Shown here: positions 34,621 to 43,037 of the stretch, piece by piece | Position numbering within the stretch: the first letter of the stretch is position 1 | Layout of the letters: each line of letters opens with the position of its first letter | DNA from: Arcobacter_B sp049472135 | GTDB taxonomy: Bacteria > Campylobacterota > Campylobacteria > Campylobacterales > Arcobacteraceae | Assembly: GCF_049472135.1 (NCBI RefSeq) | Contig: NZ_JBMOVV010000005.1 | Location: 62,001 to 126,000 of the forward strand | Length of the DNA: 64,000 nt | Direction: 5' to 3' | Notes under the pieces: generated by a model | Databases searched by the model: none | The model's input: the letters and a program-made list of their open reading frames with translations, nothing else | Told to the model about the DNA's origin: nothing | Translations under genes and position numbers: made by a program

Positions 34621-35140
34621 CTAATATAACATAAGCATCTTTTACTTCAATAATCTTATTCTCAATATCAACATTTAATATATAAGTATCAAAAATATGT
34701 GGAAGTAAAAATGTTTTTGGTAACTGTTTCTTTACTAGTTCTTCAGATGTTTTAATCTCTAAATAATCACTAGCAGGATATCTGTGAAGTTCAACTACTT
34801 CACCTAATACTAAGCCATTTTCTACGATTTTACAAGCTACTAAATCAAACCAAAAGAACTCATTCTCTTTTAATTCACAATTTTGTCTAGTTTGTTCTAA
34901 TGTTGAAAATAGTTGTTGATTAGTAAGTTTTTTTGCAAGTTCAACATCTTCATAGTTTTCAAATTGAATTAAATCTCTATTTGAATTATACTCTTTAACT
35001 ACAAGTGTTGTTTTTTTATTAGTAATAAACTCTGAACCTTTTTTAAACTGTTCAGGGAAGTCTGAGTCTATAAAAAGTCTTAAATGACCTTTTAGACCCA
35101 CTGCTTTTCCAAGCTTTGCTACGTAAATCTTATCATTCAT
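34610..35140 (-). CDS. rimM: Ribosome maturation factor RimM
   Basis: A 176-residue protein beginning MNDKIYVAKLGKAVGLKGHL, the RimM N-terminal signature, followed by the PRC-barrel half (FFWFDLVACKIVENGLVLGEV ~92; LLPHIFDTYILNVDIENKII ~146). RimM binds the 30S head and S19 for 16S maturation. It ends an ffh-rpsP-KH-rimM block. The trmD and rplS genes that normally follow are not here; a convergent terminator closes the unit. Confidence 0.93.
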   Translation of the reverse strand: MNDKIYVAKLGKAVGLKGHLRLFIDSDFPEQFKKGSEFITNKKTTLVVKEYNSNRDLIQFENYEDVELAKKLTNQQLFSTLEQTRQNCELKENEFFWFDLVACKIVENGLVLGEVVELHRYPASDYLEIKTSEELVKKQLPKTFLLPHIFDTYILNVDIENKIIEVKDAYVILENS

Positions 35141-35146
35141 AGAAAA

Positions 35147-35386
35147 CTACTTTGATACAACTTGAATTTTATAAGAAATTCCATCTTTAGCTTTACAACC
35201 ATTTGCCATAGTTTTTAAAGCATTAATCATATTTCCATTTTTACCAATAAGTTTACCAATATCAACACTATTAGAAACTATTGTAATTTCAGCAAAAGTA
35301 TCATCAATCATCTCTTTATGAACCTTAATATCATTAGGTTCACTAACAATTAACTTTGCGTAGTTTTCTATAAATTTAGTAATCAT
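35147..35386 (-). CDS. KH-domain RNA-binding protein (KhpA type)
   Basis: A 79-residue single KH domain with the GKNGxxI-type loop (VDIGKLIGKNGNMINALKTM). It is the small RNA-binding protein normally found between rpsP and rimM, known as KhpA or YlqC. It lies 6 bases before rimM and 16 bases after rpsP. Confidence 0.92.
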   Translation of the reverse strand: MITKFIENYAKLIVSEPNDIKVHKEMIDDTFAEITIVSNSVDIGKLIGKNGNMINALKTMANGCKAKDGISYKIQVVSK

Positions 35387-35402
35387 TACTTATCTCGATG
35401 AA

Positions 35403-35630
35403 CTATTTTGCAGCTAATTTTTTAACTTTTTCAGATGGTTTAGCACCAACACTTAACCAGTAGTTATATCTTTCTTCATCTAATTTTAATACTTTTGGCT
35501 CTGCAACTGGGTTGAAGTAACCAATTGATTCAATCCATCCTGAATCTCTTCTTTTTCTTGAGTCTGTTACAACGATTCTGTAAAATGGTTTTTTGTTTCT
35601 ACCCATTCTAGTTAATCTAATTACTGTCAT
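35403..35630 (-). CDS. rpsP: 30S ribosomal protein S16
   Basis: A 75-residue S16 (MTVIRLTRMGRNKKPFYRIV, then VTDSRKRRDSGWIESIGYFNP). I place the start at ATG 35630, preceded by AAAGGA; the open frame extends 18 codons further upstream into a structured leader and that extension is not part of S16. S16 stabilises the 30S subunit. It heads rpsP-KH-rimM. Confidence 0.97.
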   Translation of the reverse strand: MTVIRLTRMGRNKKPFYRIVVTDSRKRRDSGWIESIGYFNPVAEPKVLKLDEERYNYWLSVGAKPSEKVKKLAAK

Positions 35631-35658
35631 GTTTTTTCCTTTAATTTGTTTACTATTT

Positions 35659-35704
35659 ATAGTATTGAATTCTAAACTCCACAAAGTTCACAGCTCAATA
35701 CTAT
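35659..35704 (-). promoter_or_regulatory. Structured leader between ffh and rpsP, r-protein leader candidate
   Basis: Ten-base perfect arms (ATAGTATTGA at 35659-35668, complement at 35695-35704) enclose two symmetric 6-base internal loops, a 4-bp inner stem (35675-35678 with 35685-35688) and a 6-base apical loop. This is 29 bases upstream of the rpsP ATG. A TATAAA box overlaps the outer arm on the minus strand, so it could also be partly promoter. Symmetry of the internal loop favours a folded RNA. Confidence 0.45.
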
Positions 35705-35714
35705 TAAGTATTTG

Positions 35715-37067
35715 TTATCTAGGGATTTTTGGCATCCCACCAGGTCCCATTTGAGACATCATATTTTGAAGACCTTTCATTCCACCTTTTGATGAAAGTT
35801 TCTTTGCCATTTTAGAAGCATTTTTAAATTGCTTTAAAATTTTATTTACTTGCATTTCTGATAGACCAGAACCTTTTGCAATTCTTTTCTTTCTTGATGC
35901 ATTCATTAGGCTTGGTTGTTCTCTCTCTTTAGGAGTCATAGAACCAATTAATGCTTTAATTCTCTTGATCTCATCTGAGTTTTCAAAGTCCATATCTTTT
36001 AGAGGACCTGCCATTTGAGAAAGACCAGGAATCATTCCAATGATAGATTTCATAGAACCTAATTTACTCATCATTGCAAGTTGATCTAAGAAGTCATTAA
36101 AGTTAAATTCACCTTTTTTGATTTTCTTAGTTACTTCTTTTGCTTTTTTCTCATCAATAACAGCAGAAGTTTTTTCAGCAAGACCTTCAATATCCCCTGC
36201 ACCCATTAATCTAGATACAATTCTATCTGGGATAAATACTTCAAGATCAGGCATTTTTTCACCAATACCAACAAATCTTAAAGGAACACCTACTTGATGA
36301 GAAATAGATAAGGCAACTCCACCTTTTGTATCACCATCATATTTAGATAAAATTACACCATCAATTCCAATTTTTTCTTTAAATGTAGTTGCTGTTTTAG
36401 TTGCATCATGACCTGTTAATGAGTCAGCAACATAGAAAATTTCGTCTACTTTAATTGCATCTCTAACATTTTTTAGTTGAAGCATTAACTCTTCATCAAT
36501 TGCAAGTCTACCTGCTGTATCCACTAATAAAACATCATAATGTTCAGCTTTTGCTTTTTCTTGTGCAGCTATTGCAATTTTAACAGGGTCTTTTTCATTA
36601 TCATCAAAGTAAACATCAACTTCAATTTGTGCTGCAATTTGTTTTAACTGCTCAACCGCTGCAAGTCTTTGTAAATCGGCTGCTGCCACTAAAACTTTTT
36701 TCTTTCTTTGTTTTAAGTAGTTAGCTAATTTACCTGTAGTAGTTGTTTTACCTGAACCTTGAAGTCCTGTCATTAAAATCGTTGTTGGAGGAGTATTAGA
36801 GAATACAAAACCTTGATTACCTTCAGTAGTTAAAAGTTTTGTTAATTCGTCTTTTAATGCATTTAAAAATGAATCTTGTCCTATTCCATTTTTCTTTGTT
36901 TCAATTTCAACAGCAGTTACTAACTCTTTAGTTGTTTTATGATGAACATCAGATTTTAATAAAGATTTTCTTAATTCAGTTACTGCTTTTTTTAATGAAG
37001 CAGCATCATCTTTATGTCTTATTTTATTAACTGCACTTCTTATTGAACCGGTTATTGAATCAAACAA
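35715..37067 (-). CDS. ffh: Signal recognition particle protein Ffh
   Basis: A 450-residue SRP54 homologue: N domain, GTPase with P-loop GLQGSGKTTT (~115) and DTAGRLAID (~190), then the Met-rich M domain (SLMNASRKKRIAKGSGLSEMQ ~385 onward, ending MSQMGPGGMPKIPR) that binds 4.5S RNA and signal sequences. A TATAAT promoter lies 31 bases upstream of the start. Confidence 0.97.
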   Translation of the reverse strand: MFDSITGSIRSAVNKIRHKDDAASLKKAVTELRKSLLKSDVHHKTTKELVTAVEIETKKNGIGQDSFLNALKDELTKLLTTEGNQGFVFSNTPPTTILMTGLQGSGKTTTTGKLANYLKQRKKKVLVAAADLQRLAAVEQLKQIAAQIEVDVYFDDNEKDPVKIAIAAQEKAKAEHYDVLLVDTAGRLAIDEELMLQLKNVRDAIKVDEIFYVADSLTGHDATKTATTFKEKIGIDGVILSKYDGDTKGGVALSISHQVGVPLRFVGIGEKMPDLEVFIPDRIVSRLMGAGDIEGLAEKTSAVIDEKKAKEVTKKIKKGEFNFNDFLDQLAMMSKLGSMKSIIGMIPGLSQMAGPLKDMDFENSDEIKRIKALIGSMTPKEREQPSLMNASRKKRIAKGSGLSEMQVNKILKQFKNASKMAKKLSSKGGMKGLQNMMSQMGPGGMPKIPR

Positions 37068-37097
37068 AATGGAACTCCATGATTTTAAATTTTGTGG

Positions 37098-37103
37098 ATT
37101 ATA
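37098..37103 (-). promoter_or_regulatory. -10 box of the ffh promoter
   Basis: TATAAT on the minus strand, 31 bases ahead of the ffh ATG, within a 172-base gap that also contains the terminator of the preceding gene at 37183-37207. Confidence 0.6.
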
Positions 37104-37182
37104 CTTTTAAAATACTTTGATTAAGTTTAAACTTGTAGTATTTTAAGTTTTATTTCAGAAATAAGTTTTTAATTATTAGGCT

Positions 37183-37207
37183 AAAAATCCCATAAAATGG
37201 GATTTTT
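37183..37207 (-). terminator. Terminator of the pseudouridine synthase unit
   Basis: Perfect 11-base arms (AAAAATCCCAT at 37183-37193 and complement at 37197-37207) with a 3-base loop and T/A runs on both sides. It lies between the pseudouridine synthase stop (37240) and the ffh promoter. Confidence 0.8.
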
Positions 37208-37239
37208 TGTTTTTTATCACTTTTTTATAAACTTAATTT

Positions 37240-37995
37240 TTAATTAAACTCATAAACATTGAATTCTCTTGGCTCTTTAGCTTCAAACTCATAATCAAAG
37301 ATTTTTGTTTTCTTTGAGTGAAGTAATACTCTATTAATATTAGGAGCTACTTTTCCATAAATAGCATCACCAATAATTGGTAAACCAACTGAGTTTAAAT
37401 GTACTCTGATTTGATGAGTTCTACCTGTTTCAATTACTACTTTAACTTTTGATTTTTTACCTTCAACAAGCATAGGATAAACTGTACTTTTTGCTGGTTT
37501 ACCTTTTTTTGTATCAATTTTAGATTTTGCACTACCTTTTCTTTCTCTTGTAGTTAAAATTGGTTTATCTATTTCTATTTCATCAACTACTCTACCATCA
37601 ACAATAGCAATGTATTCTTTATAAACTCTATTTGCTGCAAATTCTTTAACAGCTTTTCTTCTAAACTCTTCATTTTTAGCAAACATCATTACACCAGAAG
37701 TCTCTTTATCAAGTCTATTTAATAAAATTGCTTCTGGAAATTTTTTAGATACTTCATCTGCTGTTAAAAATGCAGGTTTATCAACAACTAAAATATCATC
37801 ATCTTGAAAAATAACTTTTACTTCTGCTGGTCTTTTAACTGTAAATTTAGTATCTATACTAATTTCACCTCTTGCAATTACAACTTTTTTTCCATCTGCT
37901 TTTACTAAACCTTTATCAATTAAATCTTTAGCTTTTGAGTTTGAAATTTTTTCTTGTTTTGCTAATACTTTATATGCTTTATCATAAGTTGACAT
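37240..37995 (-). CDS. RluA-family RNA pseudouridine synthase
   Basis: A 251-residue protein with a small S4-like RNA-binding N-terminus (residues 8-55) and an RluA-family catalytic domain. The catalytic aspartate is D96 in LLNRLDKETSGVMMFAK. The later motif ETGRTHQIRVHLNSVGLPIIGD (~190-210) is also typical. It converts uridines in rRNA or tRNA to pseudouridine; the target base cannot be told from sequence. It overlaps waaA by 14 bases. Confidence 0.9.
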   Translation of the reverse strand: MSTYDKAYKVLAKQEKISNSKAKDLIDKGLVKADGKKVVIARGEISIDTKFTVKRPAEVKVIFQDDDILVVDKPAFLTADEVSKKFPEAILLNRLDKETSGVMMFAKNEEFRRKAVKEFAANRVYKEYIAIVDGRVVDEIEIDKPILTTRERKGSAKSKIDTKKGKPAKSTVYPMLVEGKKSKVKVVIETGRTHQIRVHLNSVGLPIIGDAIYGKVAPNINRVLLHSKKTKIFDYEFEAKEPREFNVYEFN

Positions 37996-39130
37996 TTATT
38001 TCCTTTATTATAGGTTCTATCGAACCTATTTTAGTTAATTGTGATTCTTTTAAAGTATCTAATTTTTTTAAATACTCACCTAACTGTTCATTTTCAATCA
38101 AATAGTAATTCTCAACACATTCAAATAGAGGTTTTTGGTTAAATATATTTTTACCACTAATTATCTTACATGAAAAAAATGCTGGTTCAACTGGGTTATG
38201 ACCACCTATTTTTTCAAAAGCACCACCTAATATTACAGTATTAGATATTGCAAAAATCTCATTTAAAATACCCATTTTATCAACTAGTATTATATCAGAT
38301 TCAAAGTTCTCTTTAGAAGAAAATTTATGATATGAAATATTTTTATTTTTTATAAACTCTTTAATTAAGTTATCAACTTTTTCAAATCTTTCAGGATGTC
38401 TTGGTACTATTAACAATTTTCCATAAGATTTATCATAAGAGTTTAATATTAACTCTTCTTCATTTTCATGTGTACTTGCTGCTGTTATAACATTTTCATC
38501 TAATTTATTAAAAATATTTTCAACTTTAGGCAGTTGAGCTAATTTAATATTTCCTATAACTTCAACATTTTTTGCACCAAGTGACTCAAGTCTTTGTTTA
38601 TCTATTTGGCTTTGTGCAAATACTTTATCAATATTTTCAAAAACTCTCTTATAAAAAAAAGATAATCTCTTATAAGAGTTATATGATTTATCAGAGATTC
38701 TTGCATTTATTAAAAAAGTCTTTGCACCTCTTGCTCTTGCACATAAAAACATCATATACCAAAGTTCAGCTTCCATTACAACTAAAACTTTTTGACGATT
38801 AACCCAAAAAGGTAAAAAAATCTCAAAAGGTAAATATCTAACTCTAGAAGTACTCTTTAATGCTTCTTCAAATCCTGTATTTGTTATTACAGAAATATTA
38901 GCATTATCTTTAAACCTGTCTAGTAAAGGTTTAATTGCTTTTGTTTCTCCCATTGAACATGAATGAAACCAAATACCATTCTCTTGAAATCTTCTATTAT
39001 TCTTTAAAAAAAACTTTGCGGGAATTGCTTCTTTGTATTTTGTTGTTCTTGATTTATAAACTAAATAAGGTAATGCAAGTATATATATTACTAATAGTAA
39101 TATGTAATAGAATATACTAAAAAGGCTCAA
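37982..39130 (-). CDS. waaA: 3-deoxy-D-manno-octulosonic acid (KDO) transferase WaaA
   Basis: A 382-residue protein if begun at TTG 39130, which follows AAGAGG by 7 bases and lies just after the preceding stop. An ATG at 39151 (389 residues) is the alternative. It has an N-terminal membrane anchor (IFYYILLLVIYILALPYLVY) and the KDO transferase signatures WFHSCSMGETKAIKPLLDRF, VMEAELWYMMF and GGHNPVEPAFF. It adds KDO to lipid A precursors at the inner membrane. It overlaps the pseudouridine synthase gene by 14 bases. Confidence 0.92.
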   Translation of the reverse strand: MSLFSIFYYILLLVIYILALPYLVYKSRTTKYKEAIPAKFFLKNNRRFQENGIWFHSCSMGETKAIKPLLDRFKDNANISVITNTGFEEALKSTSRVRYLPFEIFLPFWVNRQKVLVVMEAELWYMMFLCARARGAKTFLINARISDKSYNSYKRLSFFYKRVFENIDKVFAQSQIDKQRLESLGAKNVEVIGNIKLAQLPKVENIFNKLDENVITAASTHENEEELILNSYDKSYGKLLIVPRHPERFEKVDNLIKEFIKNKNISYHKFSSKENFESDIILVDKMGILNEIFAISNTVILGGAFEKIGGHNPVEPAFFSCKIISGKNIFNQKPLFECVENYYLIENEQLGEYLKKLDTLKESQLTKIGSIEPIIKEINVNL

Positions 39131-39131
39131 A

Positions 39132-39851
39132 TTAAGCCTCTTCAGTTTCATCTTCTTTATATAAAATTCTTCCACAATGTGGACAGTTGATAATCTCTTC
39201 TGATTTAATTACTTCTGCATATGTTTTATCATTGATTTTCATATAACATCCATAACATGCTTGTTTTTTTACAGGAACTACAGCTGAATCTTTTGCCCAT
39301 CTTTTAATTTTTTCATAGAAAGTTAAAATTTTATTATCAAATTTTTCTAATAATTCACTTCTTTCTTGGTAAACTACATTTCTTTCTTTGTTAATCTCTT
39401 CAATAGTATTGTCAACTGCTAATTGAATATCTTTAATAGACTCTTCTTCTTCAGCAAGTTTTTCTTGAAGTTCTTTTAACTCTTCTTCTTTAGCACTTGC
39501 TAAAGTATCAAGTCTTTCAATCTCTTCATTTGCAAAAGAGATTTGCTCTTTAGCAATTTCTTCTTCTAATTGTAAAGCTTTTAACTCTTTTTCAGTTTGA
39601 ATATCTTTATTTTTCTTTGAGATATCTTCTAACTTAGATTTTAATTCTGCTAAGTGAATATTGTTTTTTGTTCTTTTAGATTTGATTTCATCAATCTCTA
39701 AATAAATATCATTTATTGATTTCTTAATAGACTCTGCTGTTTCAATAAATGTTGCTAGTTTAGCCTTTTCATTCTCAATTTTAGGCTCAAACATACTAAT
39801 AGCTTTATCAAATTTTGATAACTTGATTAGATCCTGTAAATACTTATTCAA
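39132..39851 (-). CDS. Coiled-coil protein with C-terminal zinc ribbon
   Basis: A 239-residue protein starting at TTG 39851, chosen because AAGGAG precedes it by 6 bases; an in-frame ATG at 39878 lies upstream of that ribosome-binding site. Residues ~10-180 form a long antiparallel-type coiled coil. The C-terminal four-cysteine zinc ribbon is CYGCYMKI ... CPHCGRILY. It is the C4-type zinc-ribbon family usually found beside NIF3; its biochemical role is not established. It overlaps the NIF3 gene by 8 bases. Confidence 0.88.
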   Translation of the reverse strand: MNKYLQDLIKLSKFDKAISMFEPKIENEKAKLATFIETAESIKKSINDIYLEIDEIKSKRTKNNIHLAELKSKLEDISKKNKDIQTEKELKALQLEEEIAKEQISFANEEIERLDTLASAKEEELKELQEKLAEEEESIKDIQLAVDNTIEEINKERNVVYQERSELLEKFDNKILTFYEKIKRWAKDSAVVPVKKQACYGCYMKINDKTYAEVIKSEEIINCPHCGRILYKEDETEEA

Positions 39852-40599
39852 CCGTTTCTCCTTGTTTAAAAAACTCAAATGGATTTTTTGAAGCTGTTAT
39901 TATAGCTTTTAATTCATTTTTTTTCAAATATTCTGAAAGTAGCGACTCTAAAAGGTCACTAAAAAATCTTTCACTCTCATAATGTCTTATATCAATTAAA
40001 GAAATTCCCCTAGCTTTTGCTTCCATTGCATCATGATATTTTATATCTCCTGTTAGAAAACAATCAGCATCAACTTCATTTAATAATGACATTCCTGCAC
40101 CTGTAACAATAGCAATCTTTTTAATCTCTTCACTACATTTAACTGCTTTTGTTGTTTTAAGATTTAATTTAGTAGATACATACTTTACTAAATCTTCAAA
40201 ATTCATATCTATATTTGCATAAGATATAAACTCTTCACTATTTAAAACATCAAAACCTAAAACTTCATTTACTACATATTTATTCAAATGAGTTTTATCT
40301 ATATTTGTATGCATTGATATTAAAGCTATATCTTTTTTAATTAATTGCTTTAATATTTTTGTACTATAAGAGTCATAATTAACTCTTTTTAATCCTGAAA
40401 AAATAAGTGGATGATGAGTAATAATTAAACTATTTTCTTCAATTTGTTCAACTAAAGCTTCATCTAAATCAATACTAATATGTACTGCTTTAACTTCATC
40501 TTCCATTGAACCTACTAATAAACCTGAATTATCCCATTTTTCTTGTAATTCAAAAGGTGACACTTCATTTAAATAGTTATAAATATCTTTTACTTTCAA
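39844..40599 (-). CDS. NIF3 family protein (Nif3-like dinuclear metal protein)
   Basis: A 251-residue protein of the NIF3/YbgI family with metal-binding histidine motifs IITHHPLIFSGLKRV (~58-72) and MHTNIDKT (~96), and a C-terminal DIRHYESERFF. Such proteins form hexameric rings with two metal ions, and family members are linked to GTP cyclohydrolase-like activity, but the role here is unproven. It is 9 bases downstream of glyQ. Confidence 0.92.
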   Translation of the reverse strand: MKVKDIYNYLNEVSPFELQEKWDNSGLLVGSMEDEVKAVHISIDLDEALVEQIEENSLIITHHPLIFSGLKRVNYDSYSTKILKQLIKKDIALISMHTNIDKTHLNKYVVNEVLGFDVLNSEEFISYANIDMNFEDLVKYVSTKLNLKTTKAVKCSEEIKKIAIVTGAGMSLLNEVDADCFLTGDIKYHDAMEAKARGISLIDIRHYESERFFSDLLESLLSEYLKKNELKAIITASKNPFEFFKQGETVE

Positions 40600-40608
40600 G
40601 TTCTTATC

Positions 40609-41547
40609 CTATGCAAATAGTTCTGGATTATTCTCTTTTAAATTAGCTAAAGCTTTTCTAGCAGCATCACTATCAACTTTTTGTAATCTTTGAACTTCTT
40701 GTTCTTTATATAAAACAGCACACCCTTGAGCTAGTTCTCTAACTTTTAAGATATAGTTTTGTCTCTCAGTTACAGAAATTGCTTTTCTTGCATCTAAAGT
40801 ATTAAATGCATGTGAAGCTATCATACATTGATCATATGCAGGTAAAGGAAGTCCTGCTTCTAAACAAGATTTACACTCATTGAACGCATCATCAAAATGT
40901 CTAAATAACATATCTGTATTAGCTACTTCAAAGTTATATTTAGAAAATTCATACTCCCCTTCTTTGTGAACATCAGCATAAGTTGTTGTTCCAAAGTCAT
41001 TTTCATTCCATACAATATCAAATACAGAATCAACACCTTGTAAATACATTGCAAGTCTTTCAGTACCATAAGTAATCTCAACTGCAACAGGATCACAAGG
41101 AAGACCACCTACTTGTTGGAAATAAGTAAACTGAGTAACTTCCATACCATCAAGCCATACTTCCCATCCAAGACCCCATGCTCCAAGAGTTGGTGATTCC
41201 CAGTTGTCCTCAACAAATCTAATATCATGTTTAGATAAATCTAATCCTAAATACTCTAAAGATTGTAAATATAAATCTTGAATATTATCTGGACTTGGTT
41301 TTATTAATGTTTGAAACTGATAATATGCTCCAAGTCTATTTGGATTTTCACCATATCTTCCATCAGTTGGTCTTCTACTTGGAGCAACATATGCTGTACT
41401 CCAAGGAGTTGAATCTAAACTTCTTAAAAGTGTTGCTGGATGGAATGTTCCTGCACCTGCTGGAATATCATAAGGTTGAACAATATTACAACCTTGTTTA
41501 GCCCAGAACTCTTGTAGTTTTAATAGAATTTGTGAAAATGTAACCAT
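40609..41547 (-). CDS. glyQ: Glycine--tRNA ligase alpha subunit
   Basis: A 312-residue class II synthetase subunit: MVTFSQILLKLQEFWAKQGC opening, then PYDIPAGAGTFHPATLLRSL, YGENPNRLGAYYQFQ and EVWLDGMEVTQFTYFQQVGG. I place the start at ATG 41547; the open frame extends 12 codons further. It charges tRNA-Gly together with GlyS, which is not in the window. It begins the glyQ-NIF3-zinc ribbon-waaA series. Confidence 0.96.
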   Translation of the reverse strand: MVTFSQILLKLQEFWAKQGCNIVQPYDIPAGAGTFHPATLLRSLDSTPWSTAYVAPSRRPTDGRYGENPNRLGAYYQFQTLIKPSPDNIQDLYLQSLEYLGLDLSKHDIRFVEDNWESPTLGAWGLGWEVWLDGMEVTQFTYFQQVGGLPCDPVAVEITYGTERLAMYLQGVDSVFDIVWNENDFGTTTYADVHKEGEYEFSKYNFEVANTDMLFRHFDDAFNECKSCLEAGLPLPAYDQCMIASHAFNTLDARKAISVTERQNYILKVRELAQGCAVLYKEQEVQRLQKVDSDAARKALANLKENNPELFA

Positions 41548-41714
41548 TAACTTAACTTCCCTAACCTTAATTTTCAAAACCATAGATCTAACAATAGATA
41601 GTTTACTTTATTACATCGATGCTTTTGATTGTTTGTTTTGTATATTTTAAAAGAAGTAGTCTATTTATCAAGGTGAAGTCTATAAGATAAATAGTCTATT
41701 TCATAAAGTGTAAG

Positions 41715-41720
41715 ATTATA
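41715..41720 (-). promoter_or_regulatory. -10 box upstream of glyQ
   Basis: TATAAT on the minus strand directly after the stop codon of the glycosyltransferase remnant, about 167 bases before the glyQ start. The gap 41548-41720 holds no open frame but has an inverted repeat (CTATTTATC at about 41661 and GATAAATAG about 16 bases later) that could fold in the leader RNA. Confidence 0.45.
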
Positions 41721-43026
41721 TCAAAATGTTTCTAATAGTTTGATAATCTTACTTACTTTGAGATTTTTCCAAGATTCAAATCTGTAAAAAGTTAAAGAAT
41801 CATTTTCAAAAATAAATTTAGACATACTCTTTGAACTATCTTCAATTTTTATTGCTTTTACATAGTTATAGTACTTGATCTCTTCTTCAATTTTAGGACT
41901 TGTAGATATAACAACAGTAGGAATCATAAATGCATCACTTAAATGCATTGTAGAAGTATGAGTTGTAACCATACAATCAACCACATGATACTATGTATGT
42001 TAAATCTTTAAAAGTTTGAGAGTCTTTATTTAAATTAATAAGCCTATCATCTTTTATTTTTGAATCAATTGTTAAAGTTGTAACAATTAAATAGTCTTCG
42101 CATTTTTTTAATAGTTTTTTCAAAAATTTTATAGCATACTCTTGAGGTATACTCTTTTTAGGATCAGCAGAATAAGGATGATAAAGTAATAGTTTACCTT
42201 TTGATTTTAAATCAAAAAGTTTTTGCTTTAATTCATCACTAACACTTACCTTACTAATATCAATTTGATTATACTTTTCAAAGTCATTAACTTTTTTGTA
42301 ATCAATTCCAAATTTATACAGCCATGCATCTACACAGTTCAATTCATGATAATAGCTTGAATTTTTACTTACCATGCTATTATCAACAAAATAATCATAA
42401 GTGCAAAATCTTTTTACATTTAAACTAAGAGGATAAACATTATTTATGAAATCTTGATTTGAATATATTTGTTTATCTCTTGAAAAATAAGTATTATTTG
42501 AAGCATTTAAATAAATATCAAATAATACCTCATCGTAGACTTCTTTTAGTTTATTATAGAAAATTCTAAGTGCAGCACATGAACAAATCATTTGTCCTAT
42601 TGTATGTCCTAAACTTCCGATAAATGCAACATTTACTTTTTTTTCTTTTACTTTTAACTGTTTAAATAAATCAACACTCTCATTTTCTTGTAAAAATGAC
42701 TCTACTTTTGATTCATCTTGAATAAAATAATTATTTGTTTTTTCTTTGTAAGATACAAAGTTTAAGTATTCGTTTTCATTAGAGATTCCTAATTCAATAG
42801 GAAAGTCCTCTAATTCTCTAATTTTTTCTTCTTTTAAAAGTCTGGCATGATACAACTTAGCATCAACACTTTTAAACACTGTTTTTAAATCTTCAAAATC
42901 ATCATATGTAGTAATATATGCTGTTTCATTATTTAAATCAGATGGCGTTTTAAATTTAAAATATTTAACTAAACTGCCATCTGTTGTTTTAACATTGATA
43001 TTTTGAGTAACTCTAAAAAAAATCAT
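41721..43026 (-). pseudogene. Glycosyltransferase family 9-like gene broken by a frameshift
   Basis: Two overlapping frames. The first part (41977-43026, 349 residues) has a GT9-like core: VNVAFIGSLGHTIGQMICSC (~132) and LLLYHPYSADPKKSIPQEYA (~280). The second part (ending at 41721) continues as VDCMVTTHTSTMHLSDAFMI, exactly the GT9 motif that should follow. The first frame stops at TGT GGT TGA near 41984; removing one T near 41990 joins them into about 435 residues. No homopolymer lies at the break, so phase variation is unlikely; pseudogene or sequencing error are the options. The N-terminal 130 residues are not recognised. Probable substrate: an ADP-heptose-like sugar, unproven. Confidence 0.7.
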
Positions 43027-43037
43027 CTATTTAAAAA

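Noticed and set aside
35631..35684. 18-codon N-terminal extension of S16
   Set aside because: S16 begins MTVIRL at 35630 with AAAGGA upstream; the extension lies in the leader hairpin region.
41548..41720. T-box or riboswitch in front of glyQ
   Set aside because: Only a 9-bp inverted repeat is present; none of the conserved T-box elements is visible, and these RNAs are not typical of this phylum.
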